Shown here one piece after another: positions 31,996 through 39,815 of a stretch of 39,955 nt of DNA. The stretch spans positions 1 to 39,955 of the forward strand of contig NZ_DATCTF010000017.1 of the NCBI RefSeq assembly GCF_036568125.1, written 5' to 3'. The stretch comes from Magnetovibrio sp. (GTDB lineage Bacteria > Pseudomonadota > Alphaproteobacteria > Rhodospirillales > Magnetovibrionaceae). The position numbers and the translations under genes are program-made. Under the pieces are notes generated by a model. It did not search any database and had not been told where the DNA came from. It was given only the letters and a program-made list of their open reading frames with translations. Numbering within the stretch: position 1 is the first letter of the stretch; every line of letters starts with the position of its first letter.

Positions 31996-34900
31996 GTCTA
32001 ATCTGCCTGTCCCCACTGACATGTCCAATTCCAACCCTCTGCATTTGATGGTCAGCCGGTCGGTGATCGATCCCCGTCCGGTGCGCATGGACTGGGCGGC
32101 GGACCGGACCGTTTTGGAGCTGGTCGCTGAACTGGTCGCCGCCAAGCACCTGGCGCGGGCGGTGCTGAACGCCGAGACGGATTGGCAGCTTTATATCGTC
32201 ATCGCCCATCCGGACCCGCGCATTGCGCCAATGACGGTACCGCGCGAACGCTGGGCGATGATCAAGCCCAAACCGGGGATGATCTTGTCGCTGGCGATCC
32301 GCCCCGGCAAGGGCGGCGGCGGCAAGAACCCAATGCGCACGTTGCTGATGATCGCGGTGATCGCGGCCAGTTATGGTGTTGCGTCTTGGGCATCCGCCTA
32401 TGCTGTATCAAATATGGGTGTTGCGGCGGGCTCCTTTGCCGCCAAGGCCATCGGCGGACTCGCCAGTGGACTGGTCACCGCCATCGGCAACACCATCATC
32501 AATTCCATCGCCCCCGCGCCGCGCCCGACGCTGTCCAACCTACAGGGGCGGTTCGCCAGCGATGGGCGGTCGTTGTCCAGTCAACAGCGCCAGGTGAGCG
32601 GCACGCGCAACACCGCCGACCCGTTCGGGCCGATCCCCCAGCCGTTGGGCGGCGGGCGCATCGCGCCGCGTTTGGCGGCGGAACCGTATATCGAGGCCAG
32701 CGGCGCGGACACCTATCTGCGCCAACCGATGGTGTTCGGCGTGGGGCCGACGCGGATCAAGAACCTGAAAATCGGCCCGACGCCGTTGGAACAATACGAA
32801 GACTACGATCTGGAATTGCGCGAGGGCTGGGATGACGATGCGGAATTGACCCTGTATCCAGAAACGCCGAAAAGCGACCAGCACAACCGCACGCTGGCCC
32901 ATAACGACCCCGTCGTCGTCGAAACCCGCACCTGCAAAGAGGCGGTGTTGGATTTTTCCTTTCCGTCCGGGCTGGTGTATTTTACCGACGACGGTACGCC
33001 CGCATCGACCGCCGTGCGGCTGCGCATCGAGCGCCGCCTGAAAGGCACAAGCGATTGGGCCGTGGTGGAAACCACCACCCACGCACCGCAAACCGATACC
33101 TATTTCGACGCGGCTTGGTATTTGACCCGCCATCCCGACGTGGCTGGCGATGCGTACTTTGGCAGCCGCCCTTGGGAGCATTACACCAACCACGGCAGAT
33201 CAGAGGGCCGCGCGGTCAAATGGAAAAGCGCCGACGTGTGGGAGCTGCGCGGCGACAGCGAATACCCGCAACTGCGCAGCTGTCGGCTGACGATGCCGGA
33301 TCACACGTGCTATGAGGTCCAGATCACCCGGTTGAACGCGGAATCGACCTCGCTGCGCACCCGCGACGAATGCCGCATCGCCACGGTCAAGAACATTTCA
33401 CCATCGAACCCCATCGGCCTGGGCGGTTTGGCCACCGGCGCGATCCGTTACAAAACCGGTAAGGATTTTCACGACATCGTCGATCAGCTGACCGCCGAGG
33501 TCGAGCCGCTGGTCTATTACCCCGATGAAAACGACGTGTGGGATTGGCGCTACACCGAAAACCAAGCCTGGTTGGCGTTTCACGTTTTGACGGGCCGCGC
33601 CAACCGCAAGGCCATCGCCCTGGCCGATGTGCCCAACCGCATCGACCTGGCGGCGTTTCGCGCCTTTGCCGCGTTCTGCGATGAAGTTCCCGCCAACGGC
33701 ACCGGCCCGCGTTTTCGCTATAAGCACCTGGTCGATTACCGCACCAGCGTTTTGCAAAAGGCCCAAGACATTTGCGCCACCGCGCGTGGCCAGTTGGTCA
33801 AGATCGCGGGCAAATATTCGGTGGTGTTCGACGGCCCCAAAGGGTCCGAAGACGCCATCGTCGCGCCGGAAAATTCTTGGAATTTTGCGCGCCGCATCAC
33901 CTATGTGCAACTGCCCCACGGCTTGCGGGTGCGCTATGAAGATCCGGACGACGGCATCAAGGAAGTGATCGTCTATCGCAAAGGCTACACCGCCGATACC
34001 GCGACCTTGTTCGAGGCGTTGGAATTGGAAGGCTGCCCAACCGCGGAACAAGCGTACAGGGAGGGCACCTATTGGTTCGAAGTGACGCAATTGCGCCGCG
34101 CGACGACGTTTTTGAGCCTGAGCCTTTATCACCTCACCTTCACCGTGGGGTCGGTGGTGCGGGTTGCCCATCCGATCCCGCGTTGGGGCTTGGCGACGGG
34201 CGACATCGCCAGCGTCACCAAAAACGGCGGCGGGCAGATCATCGCCATCACCCTGAAGACCCCGGTGATCATGGAAGCCGCGAAAGCCTATTGCGTTCGA
34301 ATCAGGCTCAAGGACAACAGCTCCGTCTATGAGCTGGTGGATACCGTGGCGGGTGAACAAACAACGCTGACCTTGCAAACGCCCATCGACCGCATCAACC
34401 CCATCGACCCCGACACCGAGCCAGGCGCGGGCGATCTGGTGACGTTTGGCGAACGCGATTTTGAAACCCGGCGCTTGATCTGCAAAAAAGTGCGCCGCCT
34501 GAACGACGATTTTGACGCGCGGTGCGAGTTTGCCGACGAAGCCCCGGAAGTTCACACCATCGAGCAGGAAGCAATCCCGGCGCACATCACCAGCACGGTC
34601 AGCAACCGGCTGACCGGCGCGCCGGAACCGGTTGTCCACCTGCAAGTGGTCGAGCGCATCACCTTCGTCGCGGGCATGCCGATTTCGTCCGTGTTGGCCA
34701 CGTGGTCGCCCGCCGATGGAACCTTGCCCGCCGCGTATGAGGTTTACCGCCTGACGGACGACGGCATCTGGGTTTATCAAATGCCGGTGACCCAGGGGCG
34801 TTATGAGCTTCAGGGCGTGACGGTCGGCGAAACGGTCACGCTAGCGGTTCTGGCGGTCGGGCGGTTGGGCGGCAAGTTGTCGATCGACGACGCGCCGACG

Positions 34901-36019
34901 GCAAGCGTAACCATTGCGGGCGATGTGCAAGGCCCCGGCGATTTGCGCCGCTTGACGGTCGAAGAAACGGCCAGTGGTGTGCGGCGGTTTCAGGCCGAAT
35001 ACGACCGCGCCCCGGATCATGCCGGGTTCCGCTTTAAATACCACGTCGGCAGTGCGCGCCATTGGGCGTCGGGATTGCCGTTGCACGATGAGCTGGTCAC
35101 CGCGTTGCCGTTTGAGACCGACCGTTTGACGACGGGCACCTACACGGTGCTGGCCAAGGCCGTGGACACCAGCGGCAACGAGTCGGACAACGCCGCCGTG
35201 GTGGTGATGAACCTGGGCGAGCGCTTGGTCGAAAACGTGATCCAAAGCGTTGATCTTGGCGCGTTGGGTTTCGCCGGTACGGTCACCGGCGGCGCGGTCG
35301 CGGGCGGTGAGGTTGTGGCCGATGACCCCGGCACGCCGTTTTGGTCGATCTGGGCCACGCCGTTTTGGGCCGGGGACACGGAACCGTTTTGGACGGCCAA
35401 TCAGAACCCATTTTGGATCGGCGATACAAAGGCTTTTTGGGCCAATGAAGCGGCCCCGTTTTGGCAGGCCATTTACAACGCGGTGACCTATCAAGACGGC
35501 TTTGTCGCAGAAGGGCCGGGCATATTGAGCATCGATGTCGCGGGTCGCGGCGCGCTGTCGGTTGAATATCGGTCTCGCTATGGACGGCCCTTTTGGATTG
35601 ATCCGGACGCTGATTTTTGGACTGACCCCACAGCCACGTTTTGGCACGAAGACGACTGGCGCGCCTATTCCGGCCCGGTGCGCACCACCGAGGGCGATCA
35701 CGACATTCGCATCACCGCGCCGTCCGGGGTGACGCGCGGGCGAATCACGACGCTGAGCGCGACCATCGATTTGGAAGACGATGTGCAAAAGGTCGAAGAC
35801 GTCGTCATTTCGGCGGCGGGCACGCGGGTGCCGTTGGCCCGCGCCATGCGTTCGATCAAGGCGGTCAACATTTCCATTCAAGACGACGGCGGCGATGCGG
35901 TGACCTGGCGGGTCATCGACAAAGACCCGGCGCTGGGGCCGCTCATCGAGCTGCGCACAGCCGGGCTTGCTGCAACTTCGGGACTTATCGACGCGACCAT
36001 TCAAGGAGTAAGAAAATGA
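31994..36019 (+). CDS. Tail tip / host specificity protein (I-J fusion like)
   Basis: From ATG 31994 (GGGGGG upstream) the product is 1341 aa. N-terminal part contains a hydrophobic segment (MRTLLMIAVIAASYGVASWASAYAV, then GLASGLVTAIGNTIINSIAP), as in lambda I-type proteins. A large tail tip core follows (PMVFGVGPTRIKNLKIGPTPLEQYEDYDLELREGW, FAAFCDEVPANGTGPRFRYKHLVDYRTSVLQ), then fibronectin-like domains. An unusual segment (about residues 370-410, YFDAAWYLTRHPDVAG..., HYTNHGRSEGRAVKW) resembles DPDV-HY-EGR repeats of bacterial surface proteins. Near the end is a FW repeat array. Overlaps the fibre gene by ATGA. Confidence 0.82.
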   Translation: MSNLPVPTDMSNSNPLHLMVSRSVIDPRPVRMDWAADRTVLELVAELVAAKHLARAVLNAETDWQLYIVIAHPDPRIAPMTVPRERWAMIKPKPGMILSLAIRPGKGGGGKNPMRTLLMIAVIAASYGVASWASAYAVSNMGVAAGSFAAKAIGGLASGLVTAIGNTIINSIAPAPRPTLSNLQGRFASDGRSLSSQQRQVSGTRNTADPFGPIPQPLGGGRIAPRLAAEPYIEASGADTYLRQPMVFGVGPTRIKNLKIGPTPLEQYEDYDLELREGWDDDAELTLYPETPKSDQHNRTLAHNDPVVVETRTCKEAVLDFSFPSGLVYFTDDGTPASTAVRLRIERRLKGTSDWAVVETTTHAPQTDTYFDAAWYLTRHPDVAGDAYFGSRPWEHYTNHGRSEGRAVKWKSADVWELRGDSEYPQLRSCRLTMPDHTCYEVQITRLNAESTSLRTRDECRIATVKNISPSNPIGLGGLATGAIRYKTGKDFHDIVDQLTAEVEPLVYYPDENDVWDWRYTENQAWLAFHVLTGRANRKAIALADVPNRIDLAAFRAFAAFCDEVPANGTGPRFRYKHLVDYRTSVLQKAQDICATARGQLVKIAGKYSVVFDGPKGSEDAIVAPENSWNFARRITYVQLPHGLRVRYEDPDDGIKEVIVYRKGYTADTATLFEALELEGCPTAEQAYREGTYWFEVTQLRRATTFLSLSLYHLTFTVGSVVRVAHPIPRWGLATGDIASVTKNGGGQIIAITLKTPVIMEAAKAYCVRIRLKDNSSVYELVDTVAGEQTTLTLQTPIDRINPIDPDTEPGAGDLVTFGERDFETRRLICKKVRRLNDDFDARCEFADEAPEVHTIEQEAIPAHITSTVSNRLTGAPEPVVHLQVVERITFVAGMPISSVLATWSPADGTLPAAYEVYRLTDDGIWVYQMPVTQGRYELQGVTVGETVTLAVLAVGRLGGKLSIDDAPTASVTIAGDVQGPGDLRRLTVEETASGVRRFQAEYDRAPDHAGFRFKYHVGSARHWASGLPLHDELVTALPFETDRLTTGTYTVLAKAVDTSGNESDNAAVVVMNLGERLVENVIQSVDLGALGFAGTVTGGAVAGGEVVADDPGTPFWSIWATPFWAGDTEPFWTANQNPFWIGDTKAFWANEAAPFWQAIYNAVTYQDGFVAEGPGILSIDVAGRGALSVEYRSRYGRPFWIDPDADFWTDPTATFWHEDDWRAYSGPVRTTEGDHDIRITAPSGVTRGRITTLSATIDLEDDVQKVEDVVISAAGTRVPLARAMRSIKAVNISIQDDGGDAVTWRVIDKDPALGPLIELRTAGLAATSGLIDATIQGVRK
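35336..35644 (+). repeat. FW octapeptide repeats (24-bp period) in tip gene
   Basis: Codon groups for PFW (one AFW) begin at 35336, 35360, 35384, 35408, 35432 and 35456; a second cluster starts at 35588, 35612 and 35636. Each lies exactly 24 bp from the next in its cluster. The peptides follow the pattern xPFWxxxx with acidic and small residues between. Probably a beta-repeat or host-surface binding module. Confidence 0.85.
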
Positions 36020-37278
36020 CGGCGTTACCCCCAGAAACAGACATCACCAACGCGGCCTCGGAAGCGGCGGCGAAAACCTTTTTCACCAATTTGCGCGCAT
36101 ACCTATCCGGAGTGCTGGGCGCGGCGGGCGATAAGATTTATCAAGACCAGATCGCCGAGGCGACCGCCGATGCCGGTGTGACGGTCGATGGCACGTTGTT
36201 GAAAGACGGCGGCATCGTCTTGGCGGCGGGAAAGACCGTCGCGCCGGGAGACGGCGGCACCGGCTTGGAAGCGGCTTTGACAACTGCGGACTACGGCAAA
36301 AGCCTTCAGGTCAACGCGGCGGGAACGGCGCTTGAATTGGCCGGTCCGCTTCAGGGCTTTCGCAACAAGATCATCAACGGCAGGTTCGATGTGTGGCAAC
36401 GCGGGACCAACTTCACGGCCACCAATATTTACACCGCCGACCGCTGGGACATCGGAACATCCGCCGCGCCGACGGCGATTACGGTTTCGCGACAAAGCTT
36501 CTCCGCCGGGCAAACAGACGTACCGGGCGAGCCGACGTATTTCCTGCGCCTCGACAAGGCGGACAATGCGGCTTGGCCACGCCATAAAATCGAAGACGTC
36601 CGAACCTTGGCGGGTCAAACGGCAACGCTGTCTTTTTATGCCAAAGCGGGTGCAGTGACGACGCATGATGTGACGGTCAACCAGATTTTTGGCTCCGGCG
36701 GATCGGCGACGGTCGCGGCGACTGTCACCTTGTCATCTGCCAATGTGGGCACCGGTTGGGCCAAATATACCGCCACGATTGAACTGCCTTCGATATCGGG
36801 CAAGACCATCGGAACAAACAGCTATGTCGAGATCAACATCATCCCGGCAGGTGGGGCGGTAATTTATGATTTGGCGCAAGTGCAGTTCGAATATGGGCTC
36901 GTTGCGTCGCCGTTTGAACAGAGGCCTCCTGGTGTCGAGTTGGGGCTGTGCAAATGGTATTTTGAAAGAAGGACTGCGACTGTGGCATATCGAACTTTTG
37001 CCTGTGGTCACGTCAATTCCGGCACGCAGGCGAGGGGAATTATTGATTTTGCGACCAAGCGAACCTCACCGACGCTGGCCTTTGATACGGCGAGCAATTT
37101 CCGGGTTTATGCGGGTGTGTCTGCACCGGCCATGACGGCAATCGGTTCTGAAGACGTCGGTCGAGAGAGCTGCACAATCCTTGCTACCGTCGCATCCGGT
37201 CTGACGGCGGGAAATGGCGCGCATATTCAGGCCAATAATTCCACCACCGCTTATATCGACATAGATGCGGAGATTTAA
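36016..37278 (+). CDS. Tail fibre / receptor-binding protein with CBM-like domain
   Basis: Start 36016 (AAGGAG upstream, ATGA overlap). The 420-aa product has an N-terminal attachment part (TLLKDGGIVLAAGKTVAPGDGGTGLEAALTTADYGKSL) and a carbohydrate-binding-like domain (INGRFDVWQRGTNFTATNIYTADRWDI, GQTATLSFYAKAG, PAGGAVIYDLAQVQFEYG). Such domains occur in fibres that bind host polysaccharide. The C-terminal about 100 residues are the likely variable receptor part. Confidence 0.75.
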   Translation: MTALPPETDITNAASEAAAKTFFTNLRAYLSGVLGAAGDKIYQDQIAEATADAGVTVDGTLLKDGGIVLAAGKTVAPGDGGTGLEAALTTADYGKSLQVNAAGTALELAGPLQGFRNKIINGRFDVWQRGTNFTATNIYTADRWDIGTSAAPTAITVSRQSFSAGQTDVPGEPTYFLRLDKADNAAWPRHKIEDVRTLAGQTATLSFYAKAGAVTTHDVTVNQIFGSGGSATVAATVTLSSANVGTGWAKYTATIELPSISGKTIGTNSYVEINIIPAGGAVIYDLAQVQFEYGLVASPFEQRPPGVELGLCKWYFERRTATVAYRTFACGHVNSGTQARGIIDFATKRTSPTLAFDTASNFRVYAGVSAPAMTAIGSEDVGRESCTILATVASGLTAGNGAHIQANNSTTAYIDIDAEI

Positions 37279-37280
37279 TC

Positions 37281-37847
37281 ATGGATATGCAAATGACAAT
37301 TTCGAATGCACGTTTTTCTAACGAAGCCCATACCCAAATCGCCGCCGACATCGATGGCGTTGAAGTGTCGATCCCTGCCATCGATGGCAACCGCCATTAT
37401 GAAGCCATCAAGGCCCAAGCCATCACCCCGACGGCCTACGTCGGCCCGGCACTGGCCGAGGTGCAAGCCGACGCCAAGCGCACCATCGACGCACAAGCCG
37501 AGGCGGCACGGTTGAGCTACATCACCCCCGGCGATGGCCAGGCGATGAGTTACCGCGAGAAATCGGACCAGGCGCGCGAGTGTTTGGCCGCTCACACCCC
37601 CGCCAGCCCGCCCGCGCCGGGCGTCTATGTGCTGCTCGATTCCGAAGTCGGCATCATGAAAAATGCAGATACCACGATCACCGCAGACGCCTATGAGGTT
37701 GCCGTGGTGGTCGAGGCCACCCGCCAAGCCTGGTTGGCCGTCGAAGCGACCATCAACCGCACCCGCGTGCAAGCCAAAGCCGACATCGCTGCCGCCACCA
37801 CCGAAGCCGAGATCGATGCGGTGTTGGCGGCGCTGGTGTGGGTGTGA
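37281..37847 (+). CDS. Tail fibre assembly-like protein
   Basis: The 188-aa product (ISNARFSNEAHTQIAADIDGVEVSIPAIDGNRHYEAIKAQAITP..., LVWV) is acidic and helical and directly follows the fibre, starting 3 bp later. The RTRVQAKADIAAATTEAEIDAVLAALVWV end has the repeated TEAEI-type motif of fibre chaperones. Specific family uncertain. Confidence 0.55.
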   Translation: MDMQMTISNARFSNEAHTQIAADIDGVEVSIPAIDGNRHYEAIKAQAITPTAYVGPALAEVQADAKRTIDAQAEAARLSYITPGDGQAMSYREKSDQARECLAAHTPASPPAPGVYVLLDSEVGIMKNADTTITADAYEVAVVVEATRQAWLAVEATINRTRVQAKADIAAATTEAEIDAVLAALVWV

Positions 37848-37855
37848 GGGGCGGC

Positions 37856-38401
37856 ATGATGGATAAAGGCGCGATCATTTCCGAATGTGGACAATACCGC
37901 TACATGCTGTGGCGGCGTTGGGACAAGACCAAGCCGCGCCTGGTGTTCATCATGCTCAACCCATCGACGGCGGATGCGGACATCGATGACGCCACGATCC
38001 GCTTGTGCATGGGCCGCGCCAGGCGCATGGGGTATGGCGGCATCCGGGTCATCAACCTGTTTGCCTACCGCGCCACAAATCCGAGCGAATTGCGCCAGGT
38101 CGATGATCCTGTCGGGCCGGAAAATTGGAAATATCTCGAACAGCATTGCGGGTGCGGGGCCGCTGGTGAAATGACCATCGCCGCTTGGGGCAACGACGGC
38201 ACCCTCAAAGGCCAGAGCCGCGAACGTTGGCGCGAGGCCTTGGAGATCATCTGCTATGACATGGGCACGCCGCTGTATTGCCTCGGCCTGACCAAACACG
38301 GCCAGCCTAAACACCCGCTCAGAATTTCATATGAAACGCAGCCAACGCTCTGGATGGACCGGGAGCGGTGGCTCAAAAGCATTTCCCCAAAAGGCCAATA
38401 G
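37856..38401 (+). CDS. DUF1643 protein
   Basis: Start at 37856 with GAGGGG upstream. The product (181 aa) has the DUF1643 core: LVFIMLNPSTADADIDDATIRLCMGRARRMGYGGIRVINLFAYRATNPSELRQVDDPVGPENW. The family is found in phages and bacteria and is functionally uncharacterised as far as I know. It is in the right-end accessory region, where Mu-like phages carry host-range or protection genes. Confidence 0.85.
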   Translation: MMDKGAIISECGQYRYMLWRRWDKTKPRLVFIMLNPSTADADIDDATIRLCMGRARRMGYGGIRVINLFAYRATNPSELRQVDDPVGPENWKYLEQHCGCGAAGEMTIAAWGNDGTLKGQSRERWREALEIICYDMGTPLYCLGLTKHGQPKHPLRISYETQPTLWMDRERWLKSISPKGQ

Positions 38402-38533
38402 CGGCCTGGCGGGGGTAGAGGTGTGCCAGCACCTCGAACCGGGAAAATGCAGTTCCCTCGACCAAAACAGGCCTCATTCAGGCCGACCCGCCACCTGTGC
38501 CACAGGCGGGGGCATATTGGACGAAAACACACC
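38402..38533. promoter_or_regulatory. Dyad-rich region upstream of com
   Basis: 132 bp without a gene. It contains GAGGTG/CACCTC (38418-38435), GGCCT/AGGCC (around 38471-38484) and CCTGTG/CACAGG (38494-38506). CATATT (38513-38518) could be a -10. The 18-bp late palindrome is absent. This is where Mu has its mom promoter, activated by C and repressed through DNA methylation state. Confidence 0.55.
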
Positions 38534-38737
38534 ATGGAGTCGATTCATTGTCCGAGCTGCAAAAAGCTGCTCGCGAAAGGAACCGTTAAGGCCCTTGAGA
38601 TAAAGTGTCCACGTTGTAAGACATTTCTTGTATTGAGGGCCAAACAGAGCCCCCCAACCGAACGCCCGCGAGCGTCACCTTTGAAGGTAGACGTTCATGG
38701 CAAAAGCGCCGAAAAACCACCATTTAAAGACCTCTAA
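38534..38737 (+). CDS. com: Com-like zinc-finger translation regulator
   Basis: The 67-aa product starts MESIHCPSCKKLLAKGTVKA and continues LEIKCPRCKTFL. The four cysteines at 6, 9, 25 and 28 and the order CxxC...IxCPRC are those of Mu Com, which binds mom mRNA to allow its translation. The C-terminal tail is basic/proline-rich. It overlaps the methyltransferase start by 41 bp, as com and mom overlap in Mu. The partner gene here encodes a methyltransferase, not a Mom enzyme. Confidence 0.88.
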   Translation: MESIHCPSCKKLLAKGTVKALEIKCPRCKTFLVLRAKQSPPTERPRASPLKVDVHGKSAEKPPFKDL

Positions 38738-39677
38738 AGACGCCCTTTATAGGGACTTTTTTTATCCGCCATTTTCCACCCTCGACGCCCGTTCCGGCTG
38801 GTGGCAAGCGCGCAAACGCCAATGGTTGGCCATCGGTCTGCAAAGCGAACGTGGTCGGGGCAATGCCTTCACATCAATATCTTCTGCGTGGCAGGCCCAA
38901 CAGGGAAAGCCCAATAGTTCAAAAACTCCTATAGAATCGGCCCCCAGTTGGGTGACAACCAGCATTTTTGACCCCGTTTTATGTGAGCTGATGTATCGCT
39001 GGTTTGTGCCGCGCGGCGGGCTGGTTTTTGATCCTTTCGCGGGCGGCTCCGTGCGCGGAATTGTGGCCGCAAAGCTGGGGCTCGAATACATCGGCTTTGA
39101 CATCCGCGCCGAGCAAATCAAAGCCAACCAGGCTCAAGCCAAAGCTTTGCTCAACCGCGATAGCCCTAAACCCATTTGGAAGGAAAAGGACGCTTGTGCA
39201 CGTTCGATTTATCAGAGCCTGCGCAAGCGTCCCGATTTTCTGTTCACCTGTCCCCCATACGGTGATTTGGAGGTCTATTCTGATCATCCAGACGATATCT
39301 CGGCCATGCCGTGGGACACCTTTGCTGGCGCATTGACGCATTCGATCAAACAGGCGTCGGCGCGGCTGGCTGACAACCGCTTTGCGGCGTTTGTTGTCTC
39401 CGATATCCGCGACAAAAAAGGCAACTACAGGGGCCTCCCAGACGTGGTCCGCGCGGCCTTCAAAGACGCTGGCCTGGGCTATCACAGCGAGGCAGTTCTG
39501 ATCAATGCGTTGGGCACCGTGCCAATCCGCAGCCGGGGTTATTTTGAGAATGATCGGAAGCTTGCCCGAGCACATCAAAACGTCCTGTTATTCGTCAAGG
39601 GCTGCCCCAAAAAGGCGAAGGATGATATCGGTGATGTGCCATGCGACGACACGTTGTTAAGCATCGGCAGAACATAA
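38697..39677 (+). CDS. DNA methyltransferase downstream of com
   Basis: The 326-aa product has SAM-binding DPFAGGSVRG (112-121), YIGFDIRAEQ (131-140) and catalytic TCPPYGDLE (184-192). The order is motif I then IV. The CPPY tetrapeptide points to N6-adenine or N4-cytosine methylation. An upstream FDPVLCELMYRWFVP matches motif X of such phage methylases. Its start overlaps com and its reading frame passes through a hairpin with T-run (38736-38763). In the mom position it probably modifies phage DNA against restriction. It is not homologous to Mu Mom. Confidence 0.85.
   Translation: MAKAPKNHHLKTSKDALYRDFFYPPFSTLDARSGWWQARKRQWLAIGLQSERGRGNAFTSISSAWQAQQGKPNSSKTPIESAPSWVTTSIFDPVLCELMYRWFVPRGGLVFDPFAGGSVRGIVAAKLGLEYIGFDIRAEQIKANQAQAKALLNRDSPKPIWKEKDACARSIYQSLRKRPDFLFTCPPYGDLEVYSDHPDDISAMPWDTFAGALTHSIKQASARLADNRFAAFVVSDIRDKKGNYRGLPDVVRAAFKDAGLGYHSEAVLINALGTVPIRSRGYFENDRKLARAHQNVLLFVKGCPKKAKDDIGDVPCDDTLLSIGRT
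38736..38763 (+). terminator. Attenuator-like hairpin at com/methylase junction
   Basis: CCCT (38743-38746) and AGGG (38751-38754) pair around TTAT, with outer AAAG (38736-38739) and CTTT (38756-38759). T7 (38757-38763) follows. It begins right after the com stop but lies inside the methylase coding region (codons 14-23). A terminator here would stop methylase transcription while leaving com intact. Com or translation could prevent it. Confidence 0.6.
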
Positions 39678-39768
39678 AACCACTAATGAGTTGAATCGGG
39701 CGGCATTCATGAGGTCATTAAGTGGGTGTTGAAAGGGCTTTAAGGCTTCATTTTGAGCAATAATTTTG
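39678..39768. other. Right-end noncoding DNA
   Basis: About 90 bp between the methylase stop and the R2 site, relatively AT-rich. A CATTTTGAG near 39751 resembles the end-site core but is only partial. No gene seen. Confidence 0.5.
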
Positions 39769-39783
39769 CTCCAAATTCAAGTG
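39769..39783 (-). other. Transposase site R2
   Basis: CTCCAAATTCAAGTG is the inverted form of the L3 sequence and is repeated 22 bp later at R1. In Mu, R1 and R2 are contiguous 22-bp sites, which fits the spacing. Confidence 0.8.
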
Positions 39784-39790
39784 CCGCTGA

Positions 39791-39815
39791 CTCCAAATTC
39801 AAATGCCGCGCTACA
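39791..39815 (-). other. Right phage end with transposase site R1
   Basis: CTCCAAATTCAAATG (39791-39805) is followed by the 10-nt end CCGCGCTACA. Read in reverse the end begins TGTA and reaches the site after 10 nt, exactly as at the left end. The next five bases (CGAAA) are the presumed target duplication. Confidence 0.82.

Larger units (their letters stand above)
3..39815. mobile_element. Complete Mu-like transposable prophage
   Basis: The element runs from TGTA at 3 to TACA at 39815. Both ends have a 10-nt spacer and then a related 15-nt site (13-27 on the left, 39791-39805 on the right, inverted). The left flank visible is only AA. The right flank starts CGAAA, so a 5-bp duplication CGAAA is compatible but only two of its bases can be checked. 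Gene content is complete: repressor, ner, transposase A and B, gemA, mor, lysis, terminase, head, siphovirus-type tail, com and methylase. I see no frameshifted or truncated core gene, so it could be an active phage. Boundaries are read from the sequence; activity is inferred. Confidence 0.93.

Noticed and set aside
33398-34780. Long minus-strand frame of 460 aa
   Set aside because: Antisense to the tail tip gene, which has clear protein features; composition is typical of antisense shadows.
39740-39760. Possible third right-end transposase site
   Set aside because: Only the ATTTTGAG part matches and it is in the opposite orientation to R1/R2.
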